A stretch of 64,000 nucleotides of DNA from Tamaricihabitans halophyticus (lineage in GTDB: Bacteria; Actinomycetota; Actinomycetes; Mycobacteriales; Pseudonocardiaceae): NCBI RefSeq assembly GCF_004340875.1, contig NZ_SLXQ01000010.1, positions 62,001 to 126,000 on the forward strand, read 5' to 3'. Each line of letters starts with the position of its first letter. Positions within the stretch are counted from its first letter, which is position 1. The translations under genes and the position numbers were made by a program. Below are positions 8,178-16,120 of this stretch, piece after piece. The notes under the pieces were generated by a model. That model worked only from the letters and a program-made list of their open reading frames with translations. It was not told the DNA's origin and searched no databases.

Positions 8178-8229
8178 CGTTTCCTTCCGTGCTCGGGCGT
8201 CGTTACCCGAGAACCGTAGCCGAGTCGCG

Positions 8230-8718
8230 CTAGGGCCGGTCCACTTCGAGGTCGATTCGAATCGTGGACAGGAAGCGTTCGGTTGCCTGAAGAAGCATGT
8301 CGACTGCGTGTCGATGATTGGCCGCGTCTCGTTGGTCGACCACGTCACCGTGGGCCGGCTTGCTGTTCACGCGGATGCCGCTGACCACCTCGGCCAGCGA
8401 GCTTGCCGCGGCGAGCAACTCGGTCACCTGCTGCCGGACCGTCTGCGGGGCGAAAAGCTGGACGCGTTGCGCGTTGCGATCAATATCGTCCAGCAGTGCG
8501 TGTGGATCGCCTGCCGAACTCGGCCACACCGGAAGTCGCGCGAGGCGGTTGGCCGCATGCAGCAGCTCCGGATAGGACTCCACCTTTTGTTGCCGGGACA
8601 GGCGAAACCGTTCGGTGCGGCGATTGAGGATGGTGAGGCCAAGACCAGCGAGCGTGGTGATCAACACTCCAGCGATGGTGAAGAGGCCGGAGACCCACCA
8701 CGAGTTGGACGCGTTCAT
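8230..8718 (-). CDS. Small membrane-anchored protein, unknown function
   Basis: A 162-aa protein with one clear N-terminal transmembrane helix (WVSGLFTIAGVLITTLAGLGL) followed by a basic stretch (NRRTERFRLSRQQK) and an amphipathic, largely helical soluble domain that should be cytoplasmic. No family recognised; the topology resembles many small actinobacterial proteins with one membrane helix and a helical bundle. It precedes the phase-variable transferase gene by about 50 bp on the same strand. Its start lies only 17 bp from the divergent glycosyltransferase start. A GTG 51 bases upstream is an alternative start but would overlap that gene. Confidence 0.6.
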   Translation of the reverse strand: MNASNSWWVSGLFTIAGVLITTLAGLGLTILNRRTERFRLSRQQKVESYPELLHAANRLARLPVWPSSAGDPHALLDDIDRNAQRVQLFAPQTVRQQVTELLAAASSLAEVVSGIRVNSKPAHGDVVDQRDAANHRHAVDMLLQATERFLSTIRIDLEVDRP

Positions 8719-8733
8719 ATCCTGTAGAAGATA
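8718..8733. promoter_or_regulatory. Possible back-to-back -10 elements of a very short divergent promoter region
   Basis: Between the two divergent start codons lie TATCCT reading right and TATCTT reading left, each about 9-12 nt before its start codon. That placement would give leaderless or nearly leaderless transcripts in both directions, a common actinobacterial arrangement. Neither gene has a good ribosome-binding site at a normal distance. No -35 boxes can be claimed. Confidence 0.35.
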
Positions 8734-8735
8734 GT

Positions 8736-9830
8736 GTGGCCGATTACCTGTTCCTGCCATATCTGGCACATGGGCATGTCAACCCGATGATGCCGGTGGC
8801 CGCCGAGCTCGCGCGACGTGGCAATCGAGTGACCGTAGCGGTGAGCGAGCGGTTCACGAGCCAGGTGACGGCCGCGGGTGCTACCGCGTTGCCGATACCT
8901 GGGCACGAGGTGCGGGTTCCGGCGGGCTATTCGTTGTCCGAACTGGGCGAGCGAGGCAGGGTACTCCTCGCCCGCTGGGGCGCCTGGGCAGCGGCGATCC
9001 GGACAGTCCTGCGATATCTCCGTGCGCACCGTTCGGACGCTGTCCTTGCCGATGTTCGGCTGCCGTGGGCGGGCACGTTGGTGGGTTGGACACGGAGTGC
9101 CTTGGTGTGGTTGAGCACCACGCACCTCGGCGGGTCGCGACGTCGTCCGGTGCTGGTCAACATGCCGCCCACACTGGAGTCGACGAGGCGATCGCCTGAT
9201 CGGGCGCGTTTCATTACCCCGCTGGTCAGGTCGGCCGCCGTGGCAGGGAGCGCAGGGGGCGAGAGGCTCGATGCTCGTCCGCTCGTGTTGGTGTCGCCGG
9301 GCACGGTATTCGCGCGGAGCCCGGATTTCTTCCGTCGGGTGGCAAGGGAGTTCGCCAACTCGCCATGGCAGGTCCTGATGGCGACCGGCGCGACTCCGGT
9401 TAGCGACATAGGGGCGTTGCCACCCAATGTGCTGGCGCGCGACTGGCTCCCACAGCGTGCGCTGTTGCGTCATACCGCCGTTCTCGTCGGCCATGGCGGG
9501 ATGAATTCGGTGCAGGAAGCGCTGCTTGCTGGGGTACCGATGGTCCTGTGCCCGCGTAGCCGGGAGCAGAAGTGGACCACTCATCGTCTTGTCGACCTGG
9601 GCGTGGCCGTTCGTGCCAACGACGCCGTCCGGTTACAGGTCGAACAGGTCGCCGACGACGAGCGGATGCGGGCGCGATGCCAGGCGATGCGTGCCCAGCT
9701 ACTCGCGGAGCCGGGCGCCGCGCTGGCTGCCGACGTGTTGACTGAGGTTGCGCGACGGGATGTGCCGAATCGGTCACGCCGCGCCACCATGAACGATAGT
9801 GTTCGAGGCGACAACCGTAAGCAGCGTTAG
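8736..9830 (+). CDS. UGT/MGT-type glycosyltransferase (GT1 family)
   Basis: A 364-aa GT-B enzyme of the macrolide/UDP-glucuronosyl-type family. The N-terminal half has the typical start (DYLFLPYLAHGHVNPMMPVA), and the C-terminal donor-binding half shows the signature LPPNVLARDWLPQRALL followed by VLVGHGGMNSVQEALLAGVP. The conserved histidine in HGGMNS normally contacts the donor phosphate. It is somewhat shorter than typical 390-420-aa members, with a compact middle. Starts with GTG. It is followed after 11 bp by the STAND NTPase gene, so the two are probably co-transcribed. The acceptor is unknown. Confidence 0.85.
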   Translation: MADYLFLPYLAHGHVNPMMPVAAELARRGNRVTVAVSERFTSQVTAAGATALPIPGHEVRVPAGYSLSELGERGRVLLARWGAWAAAIRTVLRYLRAHRSDAVLADVRLPWAGTLVGWTRSALVWLSTTHLGGSRRRPVLVNMPPTLESTRRSPDRARFITPLVRSAAVAGSAGGERLDARPLVLVSPGTVFARSPDFFRRVAREFANSPWQVLMATGATPVSDIGALPPNVLARDWLPQRALLRHTAVLVGHGGMNSVQEALLAGVPMVLCPRSREQKWTTHRLVDLGVAVRANDAVRLQVEQVADDERMRARCQAMRAQLLAEPGAALAADVLTEVARRDVPNRSRRATMNDSVRGDNRKQR

Positions 9831-9841
9831 GGGTACCGACC

Positions 9842-11758
9842 GTGTCTGTTTCCCGAGTCTTGCCTAACCGGCGGCCATGCGTGGACCGGACCGAACTGCT
9901 CGACAGGTTTGCCGGGGAGGCACAGGCTGGCGACTCGAGTCCGCGGTTGGCCGTTACGGGGCAGCAGGGCGTCGGCAAGACGACGTTCGCGATCGAACTG
10001 GCCCACCGGATCAAACCCGACTTTGACGTCTGCTTGTTCTACCCGGTGGATGCGACGCAGGCGGGCCGAATGGTGAGCGCTGGGCAGGTTGCCGGGCATT
10101 TTCTGCGGAAGCTCAAGGTGTCAGCTGATGAGATTCCGGCCGACGACGTGGAACGGTTCCTCACGCTTGCGGAATTGTTGGACGACCGCAGAGTGCTGCT
10201 GTTGCTGGACGATGTCCAGGATGCGGCCCAGCTCGCCCCGTTCGTCCAATACGTTGCCGCGGATGCGTTCATCGTAACGAGTCGCAACCAGATGCCGGTA
10301 CTGGCCGCTTCCGGGTTTCGCCCAGTCGAGCTGGAAATGTTCGACGTGCACAGCTCCGGATTGTTGGTGCGCCACATCATTCCCGAATCGCCTGAGGTGA
10401 ACGACGAGCTGGTGCGTAGGTTGCACCGCTGGTCAGGCGGGCTGCCATTGGCATTGTCGTTGATGGCCGCGCGGTTGTCCCAAACCGAGATCACCGTAGA
10501 CGATTTCGAGGTACTGCTGGCCGATCCGCCGGAACGTGATTCCGCGGGTGCGATGGCTGTGGAAAGCATGTTCCAGGAGTTGGAGCTCGAACAGGCGCGT
10601 CAGTGCGCGATCCTCGCGTTGATTCCGGGAACACACTTCGATCCGGTTACCGCGGCGGTGGCGCTGGGCGTCAGCGAATCAGTCGCGCGCCAGGTACTGC
10701 GTGGACTGCGCGATGCTCATCTGCTGCTGCCGCCGGAAGATGATCGGTACGGGTTTCACGACATGTTGCGCCGGTTCGCGCTCGACCGCGCGCTGGCCTT
10801 GTTGTCGGATACGGAGCGGCAGGATATCGCCAGCAGGGTGATTGAGCATCGCTGGCTGCGGGTCGTGGCTCTGGACAAGTCGATCTCCAACCGGCCGGTG
10901 CCAGAGCCGGTGGCGCAGTGGTATGCCGGAATTGAGCCCGCGTTCACCGGGCAGGAAGGCGTCCGCGCGGCATTCGAGGAATTCGACCGGGAGTGGCGGA
11001 ACTTTGTGGCCGCTGCCGATGAAGCGAGGAAGCTACCGAACAGCGAACTCGGCTCGCTGTTTCCACTTGGACTATGGGCATACTCTTTCCAGACCGCTCG
11101 GCATGCCGAGATCGTCGAAATACTGGATGAGGCGCTCGGGGCTTCGGTAGATGCGATCCGGCGCTGGTTTTTGTTGCGGGACAAGGCAGCGAGTTGTCAC
11201 GGTATGCGTGACAACGCCGCGACCAGCGAGGCAATCAGGCAGGCGAGCCAGCTCGATTTTCCCCAGGGAAAGCAGAGTCTGCACGACTGGTACGGCAATG
11301 CGCTGGAGGGCCAGGGTGATTACGAGGGCGCGCTAGGTCAGTTTGAGTTGTCGCGGGCGGCAATCCCGGCGATGGCGGATCCGGCGCAACAGGAACGAGC
11401 GGCCGCGTTGCTGGATATGCACGTCGGGCGGGTACTGGCCAAACAGGACAGATTCACCGAGGCGGGGCAAGTGCTTTTCCAAGCGCACCACTACTTTGCC
11501 GCACGCGAGGCCGAGTCGGTCAACCGGGCTCGCGCTGGCGCATGGCTCGGCAAGATCACGCTGGATTACGTCACCGCGCACGAACTGCTCGCCGACGCGC
11601 TGGCCGTGTTCATGGAACTCGACATGCTGGACTTGGCAATCGAGGTCTGCACCTCGCTTGCCGAACGAGCAGAATCGGCCAGCGGGCACGAGGATGCCCA
11701 ACATTATCGGCAACTAGTGGAAGAACTCGCCCGAAAACGCAAGCGATTCGACGACTGA
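9842..11758 (+). CDS. STAND (NB-ARC/AfsR-like) NTPase with C-terminal helical repeats
   Basis: A 638-aa signal-transduction ATPase. The P-loop GQQGVGKTTFA (about residue 40), Walker B RVLLLLDDV, sensor stretch AFIVTSRNQ and GLPLALSLM motif match the NB-ARC region of AfsR-type regulators. A winged-helix-like segment follows and then TPR-like repeats toward the C-terminus (EGQGDYEGALGQFELSRAA). Unlike AfsR there is no N-terminal SARP DNA-binding domain, so it is a stand-alone switch whose output is not obvious. Its tight link to the glycosyltransferase gene suggests joint function. STAND proteins without effector domains sometimes act through partner proteins. Confidence 0.85.
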   Translation: MSVSRVLPNRRPCVDRTELLDRFAGEAQAGDSSPRLAVTGQQGVGKTTFAIELAHRIKPDFDVCLFYPVDATQAGRMVSAGQVAGHFLRKLKVSADEIPADDVERFLTLAELLDDRRVLLLLDDVQDAAQLAPFVQYVAADAFIVTSRNQMPVLAASGFRPVELEMFDVHSSGLLVRHIIPESPEVNDELVRRLHRWSGGLPLALSLMAARLSQTEITVDDFEVLLADPPERDSAGAMAVESMFQELELEQARQCAILALIPGTHFDPVTAAVALGVSESVARQVLRGLRDAHLLLPPEDDRYGFHDMLRRFALDRALALLSDTERQDIASRVIEHRWLRVVALDKSISNRPVPEPVAQWYAGIEPAFTGQEGVRAAFEEFDREWRNFVAAADEARKLPNSELGSLFPLGLWAYSFQTARHAEIVEILDEALGASVDAIRRWFLLRDKAASCHGMRDNAATSEAIRQASQLDFPQGKQSLHDWYGNALEGQGDYEGALGQFELSRAAIPAMADPAQQERAAALLDMHVGRVLAKQDRFTEAGQVLFQAHHYFAAREAESVNRARAGAWLGKITLDYVTAHELLADALAVFMELDMLDLAIEVCTSLAERAESASGHEDAQHYRQLVEELARKRKRFDD

Positions 11759-11834
11759 TCGTGCGGCTGGCCCACCGAGGCGAATCGCATGAGTTGGCTC
11801 GTGCGAGCACCCGTGCGCCCGCTCGAGCGCCGGG

Positions 11835-13127
11835 CTAACGCGCGGCACGTCGTTCGGTCCAGAGTCTGCCGAGGTATCGCATGAGCGCGGGATAGACGAT
11901 CGCGTAGCGGAACGGCTTGATCAAGGCCAGGTACGCCTTGCCGAGCGTGCCGCGTGGCTTGACGTAGACGGTCATGTGGGCCTGATACCGGTCATCGCCT
12001 CGGTCCACCCAGGCTAGGTGCATGACGCCATATACGGTCCGGTTTGAGATCTCCTCGGCAAACTCGGTATCGGTGCGATACAGCGGACGGAATGGCTTGT
12101 CCCCGAGGCGAGAATCCGTTGTCGCGCTGCGGAGTTCCGCTGGCAGCCGGTCGGTCAACGAGGGCTCGTCAGTTTCGGGTACGGGTGGCCAGACGCCGGC
12201 CTGGTCCGCTGATGTGGAAACACGACCAATCCCGAATACGCGGCCGAGTAGGTCGCGAATGCCCCACAACAGGCGTACCGGCATTGGTGCAGAGTCGGGA
12301 AAGTCGATGAATTGTATGAGGTCGATGACGTCCTCGAAGTCGGCGGGACCACCCTCGATCGGAAGTGCCCAGACATCCTCGATGTCGAAGTCGTGGGCGA
12401 TATCGTCGATGATCCATCGCTGGGCTTTCAGCGCATCGTTGGGGACTCTCCTACGGCTGGTGCTCCCGCGCGCGCTGAGCCACCGGATCGGGCCGATGAG
12501 GGCGCGATAGAACGGCCGGACCATCCGTCCGTCGATACGAGCGTGGCGCTCCTCGTGCCAGACGCGTCCTCGCGGGTGCCCTTCGATCAGTCGGTCGACG
12601 ATACCGGAACCGAGACGGTGTACCGGCAGCGTCGAGCACACCTCGATAAGGCAAAGGTGCTTGATGTTCACGTAGCCGTACTGCGTCGGGCAGACCAGCC
12701 GAACGGGCGCACCGTGGTCACCGGTGAGTGGCTGTCCGTTCAACTTGTCAGCTAGTAGGACATCGTCGGCGAGCGCGTCCCGCAACTCGACCACCGATAC
12801 GACACCGTCGAGGCCTTCGAACGCGAGGTGCGTCACCGCGGTGTCCCGTTCCAGCGTGGGTTCGATGAACGCGCGATAGAAATCGGCGAAGCGCACGCCT
12901 TCCCAACGTAGGTCGGTTGCGGTCCAGCCTGCCACGCAATGGAAATCGGCCACGATTTCACGCCGGGGCAGCTGGGACAGTTCCGCCAGCCGCACCGTGC
13001 GTCCGGGTACCGCGCCGCTCAGGGCGATTTCGGGGTCCACCGGAACGGCAGGTGGCGGCCGGTGCAGGTGTGTCCCGAAACGCGGGAATCCGTCAATGCG
13101 GCGTTGTCCGGGCGGAAGCGTCTTCAT
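11835..13127 (-). CDS. Fusion of a molybdopterin-type oxidoreductase domain with a DUF2867-like domain
   Basis: A 430-aa protein in two parts. Residues about 15-170 look like a sulfite-oxidase-type molybdopterin domain: the FHCVAGWTATDLRWEGV motif carries the cysteine expected to ligate molybdenum, followed by LADKLNGQPLTGDHGAPVRL and PTQYGYVNIKHLCLIEV. Residues about 190-425 resemble DUF2867 (IEDVWALPIEGG, RTVYGVMHLAWVDRGDDRYQ, YVKPRGTLGKAYLALIKPFR). I see no signal peptide. The TetR regulator is divergently transcribed from a shared operator-bearing gap. The fusion suggests a soluble oxidoreductase with an added ligand-binding domain; substrate unknown. Confidence 0.75.
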   Translation of the reverse strand: MKTLPPGQRRIDGFPRFGTHLHRPPPAVPVDPEIALSGAVPGRTVRLAELSQLPRREIVADFHCVAGWTATDLRWEGVRFADFYRAFIEPTLERDTAVTHLAFEGLDGVVSVVELRDALADDVLLADKLNGQPLTGDHGAPVRLVCPTQYGYVNIKHLCLIEVCSTLPVHRLGSGIVDRLIEGHPRGRVWHEERHARIDGRMVRPFYRALIGPIRWLSARGSTSRRRVPNDALKAQRWIIDDIAHDFDIEDVWALPIEGGPADFEDVIDLIQFIDFPDSAPMPVRLLWGIRDLLGRVFGIGRVSTSADQAGVWPPVPETDEPSLTDRLPAELRSATTDSRLGDKPFRPLYRTDTEFAEEISNRTVYGVMHLAWVDRGDDRYQAHMTVYVKPRGTLGKAYLALIKPFRYAIVYPALMRYLGRLWTERRAAR

Positions 13128-13137
13128 CGTAGACTCC

Positions 13138-13176
13138 AGACTGACCGGTAGTCGTTCACCGACCGTCGGTCAGTCT
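13138..13176. promoter_or_regulatory. Inverted-repeat operator between the oxidoreductase and TetR genes
   Basis: AGACTGACCG at 13138-13147 and its exact complement CGGTCAGTCT at 13167-13176 frame the 62-bp divergent gap. Inside the right half a 13-bp palindrome (ACCGAC-C-GTCGGT) is present, so two overlapping TetR-type half-site pairs are likely. The position suggests that the adjacent TetR protein represses both itself and the fusion protein. Confidence 0.6.
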
Positions 13177-13189
13177 GTATGTTGGGCCG

Positions 13190-13801
13190 GTGACTGTCAA
13201 GCGACTGCGGGAACGGCAAGCCGAGGCCACGCGTGAGCTACTGGTCGGGATCGCGCGGGAACGCTTCGTCGAGCAGGGCTACGCGGCGACCGCGATCGAC
13301 GACATCGTGCGACGCGCTGGTATCGCGAAGGGTGCGCTCTATCATCACTTCAGTGGCAAGGATGTGCTCTTCAAGGCGGTCTATGACGTGGTGCTGGACG
13401 AAACCGCCGAAGCGGTCCTGGCCGCGGCGCTGGCCGAACAGGATCCGTGGGCAGCGGTGCGGGCGGGACTGTCCGCATTCCTCGACGCCTGTTTGCAGCC
13501 GGCGTTTCGGCGGATCGTGATCATCGACAGCGTGGCTGTGCAGGCCGCGGGCTCATGGGAAGGTGGCCTCGAAGGCGTCGAGTTGCCGATGCTGCGTACC
13601 GTGCTGACGCCGCTGGTGGACAACGGAGCCTTGCCGGGTGTCGGTGCCGACCCATTGGCGCACGTCGCGCTCGGCGGGCTCTACGGTGCAGCGCTGTATA
13701 TCGCCCGGGCCGCTGATCCACACACCGCCCGTGTCGAGGCCGACGCGGTGCTGGACATCGTTCTTCGCGGCGTGCGAGCTGTGGCTACTGAGCACAAGTG
13801 A
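13190..13801 (+). CDS. TetR/AcrR-family transcriptional regulator
   Basis: A 203-aa regulator with a standard N-terminal helix-turn-helix (ARERFVEQGYAATAIDDIVR and AGIAKGALYHHFSGKD) and a helical ligand-binding C-terminus (LADPLAHVALGGLYGAALYIARAADPHTARVEAD region). GTG start. Divergent from the molybdopterin/DUF2867 gene across a palindromic operator, so it most likely controls that gene and itself. The effector is unknown. Confidence 0.9.
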   Translation: MTVKRLRERQAEATRELLVGIARERFVEQGYAATAIDDIVRRAGIAKGALYHHFSGKDVLFKAVYDVVLDETAEAVLAAALAEQDPWAAVRAGLSAFLDACLQPAFRRIVIIDSVAVQAAGSWEGGLEGVELPMLRTVLTPLVDNGALPGVGADPLAHVALGGLYGAALYIARAADPHTARVEADAVLDIVLRGVRAVATEHK

Positions 13802-13853
13802 CGCCGCGTCCCTCGACCGCAGTCTCCCGTCATGTCAGGTTGGCGCTGCGTGG

Positions 13854-14891
13854 TTACCGGGTGCCGGGCTCTGGCGCAGGCGCGGCCAGCCGTTCTTCGA
13901 GCATATGCCGCAGGGCTGAGGCGGTGAGTGCCACTGGCTGGTCCTCGTCATTGGACAGTTGCCGCAAGGTGCTCAGTGCTACGGTTCCAGGCATCTCGGC
14001 GAGTGCTTGGACCAGTCGGATGCGCACCGCCGAATCCTCGGTATGTGTGGCGAGTTTCCCTTGTAGCGCGCTCATGATCTGGTCTGTCCATTTCGGATCC
14101 TGTGCCAGTGTTCCCAGCAGCTCGGCCGCCTCGACATCGTTCGAACCTTCGACCACCATCTCGACCAACGTTGGCACCGCTTGGGTTACGCCCCGCGCGC
14201 CCAGCGCGAGTGCGGCATGCCCACGGATCATCGGGTCGGTGTCCACAAGCGCATCGGTGAGGAGAGTGGTTGCCTCGTCGTCGGGTAGCTCGGCGAGTGC
14301 CAGGACCGCGCGCCGCCGGACGTCCACGTCGTCGGAGGCCATGCCGGATCCCAGGCTCGCCACCCCGTCGCTGCCAGTCCGGGTGAGAGCCCACCGCAGT
14401 GCCCCGGCAACGTTCGGATCAGATTCGGCCAGTACCGCCTCGGCCAGCAGCTCCGCGGGAACCGAAGCGTGGTCGGTCGAGGCAAGTACGGCCTGCTGCC
14501 GCCTCCCGGCGCTCTGTGATCTCAGCCCGCGCAACAGCTCGACGATACGCGCAACGTCTTGCCAGCTCGCGGGCTCGGTCGCATCGACCGCGCGGAGCCG
14601 ATCGAGTAACTCCTGCTCGCGGTTCAGTCGTTCTTCGGTTGCTCGGATGAGGTCACCGACCAGTGTGGACGGAGTGAATCCGGGATCGTCGAGAGCCTGG
14701 GCGATCTGGCGCAGCGACAGGCTGAGGGATCGCAGGCCCTCGACGTGAAAGATCCGCCGGATGTCGTCCGACGTGTACTCCCGGTATCCACCCACGGTGC
14801 GGCCGGTCGGCCGTACCAGCCCGATGGAGTCATAGTGCCGCAGCATCCGGGCACTGACTCCGGTACGCCGCGCGACCTCACCGATCAGCAC
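13854..14891 (-). CDS. MerR-family regulator with C-terminal HEAT-like repeats
   Basis: A 345-aa protein. Residues 1-70 form a MerR winged helix (VLIGEVARRTGVSARMLRHY, then GYREYTSDDIRRI), followed by the dimerisation helix. The rest is an alpha-helical repeat region with HEAT-type patterns (DPNVAGALRWAL, DDVDVRRRAVLALAELPDD, DPMIRGHAALALGARG, NDVEAAELLGTLAQD, EDSAVRIRLVQALAEMPG). No cysteine-rich metal site is visible. The GTG start overlaps the 3' end of the upstream HEAT-repeat gene by 14 bases, so expression is coupled. The HEAT scaffold replaces the usual short effector domain and suggests control by protein-protein contact. Confidence 0.85.
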   Translation of the reverse strand: MLIGEVARRTGVSARMLRHYDSIGLVRPTGRTVGGYREYTSDDIRRIFHVEGLRSLSLSLRQIAQALDDPGFTPSTLVGDLIRATEERLNREQELLDRLRAVDATEPASWQDVARIVELLRGLRSQSAGRRQQAVLASTDHASVPAELLAEAVLAESDPNVAGALRWALTRTGSDGVASLGSGMASDDVDVRRRAVLALAELPDDEATTLLTDALVDTDPMIRGHAALALGARGVTQAVPTLVEMVVEGSNDVEAAELLGTLAQDPKWTDQIMSALQGKLATHTEDSAVRIRLVQALAEMPGTVALSTLRQLSNDEDQPVALTASALRHMLEERLAAPAPEPGTR

Positions 14892-15561
14892 GCATGGCCT
14901 CCTCCCGCTCCGGACCGAGCGCGGCAACCCGTCTCGCTTCATCAACGTCCAGCTCGAATCCGGCCTCCGGGTCGTGCAGGAGTCGCTCTGTAGCGCCCGC
15001 GTGTGCACGCACCGTGGGGTCGTTGCTGGCCATCGCCGCTCGTAGCGTCGGCTCAACCAGGTCACCGAGGGCCACCATGGCACGGCTCAGGCTTAACCGC
15101 ATCTCGCGGTCGCCGCGCCCAAACTGCGTGGCCAGTTCCGCGGCCAACGCTTCCTCCTGTCCATAGGGGACGAGAACGGCGGCAGCACGCCATGCACTCC
15201 GGGCAACCTCGTCGTTGGGGTCGTGCAGCAGGGACCGTGTGATGGCCGGCCATGCGCTGTCGTCACCGATCTTGGACAGGGTGTGCAAGGCCTGACTCCT
15301 GGCTTGCGCGTGCTCGGAAAGTAGCTCTTCCCGCAGCTTCGGAACCGTGACGTTCGCTGGGAAACGGGTCAGGGCCCAGGTGAGCATGTCGCGCACGAAG
15401 AAGTCCGGCTCGATCGCGCACCGCGCCACGAGCGCGTCGACATAACCAGGCTCGGGATTTGTGCCCATTGCCATGGCTGCTTTCAGCCGCGTCGTGGAAT
15501 TCTTGGCGGCCAGCGCGGCGAGCAGTTGGGTCTCCTGTGGATACCCCGGTACCGAGTTCAT
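14878..15561 (-). CDS. HEAT-repeat protein, likely partner of the MerR-HEAT regulator
   Basis: A 227-aa protein made almost entirely of HEAT-type helical repeats (NSTTRLKAAMAMGTNPE, EPDFFVRDMLTWALTRFP, HAQARSQALHTLSKIGDD, NDEVARSAWRAAAVLV, DREMRLSLSRAMVALGD, NDPTVRAHAGATERLL). The ATG with GGAGG upstream is preferred over a GTG three codons earlier that sits inside the ribosome-binding site. First gene of a two-gene operon with the MerR-HEAT regulator, which contains the same repeat type. No catalytic motif seen. Confidence 0.8.
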   Translation of the reverse strand: MNSVPGYPQETQLLAALAAKNSTTRLKAAMAMGTNPEPGYVDALVARCAIEPDFFVRDMLTWALTRFPANVTVPKLREELLSEHAQARSQALHTLSKIGDDSAWPAITRSLLHDPNDEVARSAWRAAAVLVPYGQEEALAAELATQFGRGDREMRLSLSRAMVALGDLVEPTLRAAMASNDPTVRAHAGATERLLHDPEAGFELDVDEARRVAALGPEREEAMRADR

Positions 15562-15659
15562 CGGTATCACCTCCGCCAGCCAGTGAAACCCTTATCACGA
15601 TGACAAGGTCAAGCTCGGTGGCGCGTTTTTCGCGGAAGTAGCGCGCCGCACACCCGTGG

Positions 15660-16052
15660 TCAGTCTTGAATGACGCAGAACTCATTGCCTTCTGGGTCCT
15701 CCAGGATGACGAGTCCCTGTTCTGACGATGCGGGTTCGAACCGAGTGGCGCCGAGACCGAGAAGGCGCCGCACCTCGGCGTCGAGGTCGGTGGCGGCAAT
15801 ATCGAGGTGAACCCGATTCTTGACGGCCTTGGTTTCGGGGACTGTCTGGAACCACAGCCGAGGCTGGTCCGGCGGGCCTTCAACGAGGACCGAGGGGTCG
15901 TCTTCCGGGTCATCGACGCCCAGCGAACGCAGCCGTGCCAACTCTTCCGCGTCGTAGGCAGCTACGGCATAGCCATCGAGGGCTTGTGCCCAGAACCGGG
16001 CCAACGATGCGGCGTGCTGGCTGTCGAAGACAACATCCCGAATCTGGGCCAT
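15660..16052 (-). CDS. VOC (glyoxalase-like) domain protein
   Basis: A 130-aa single-domain protein with the two beta-alpha-beta-beta-beta modules of the vicinal-oxygen-chelate fold: IRDVVFDSQHAASLARFWAQ, then RLWFQTVPETKAVKNRVHLDI with the conserved HLDI strand, and LVILEDPEGNEFCVIQD at the end with the conserved glutamate-aspartate region. Members of this group (glyoxalase-like domain) often bind small hydrophobic compounds; no substrate can be inferred. The ATG beginning MAQIRD is preferred to a start 13 codons upstream. Confidence 0.88.
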   Translation of the reverse strand: MAQIRDVVFDSQHAASLARFWAQALDGYAVAAYDAEELARLRSLGVDDPEDDPSVLVEGPPDQPRLWFQTVPETKAVKNRVHLDIAATDLDAEVRRLLGLGATRFEPASSEQGLVILEDPEGNEFCVIQD

Positions 16053-16120
16053 CGGCTGGGCTCCCGTTGGTTGCCGATCACGTGTCCACATGACCGTAGT
16101 CCGAGTCGAACGTCATGAAC

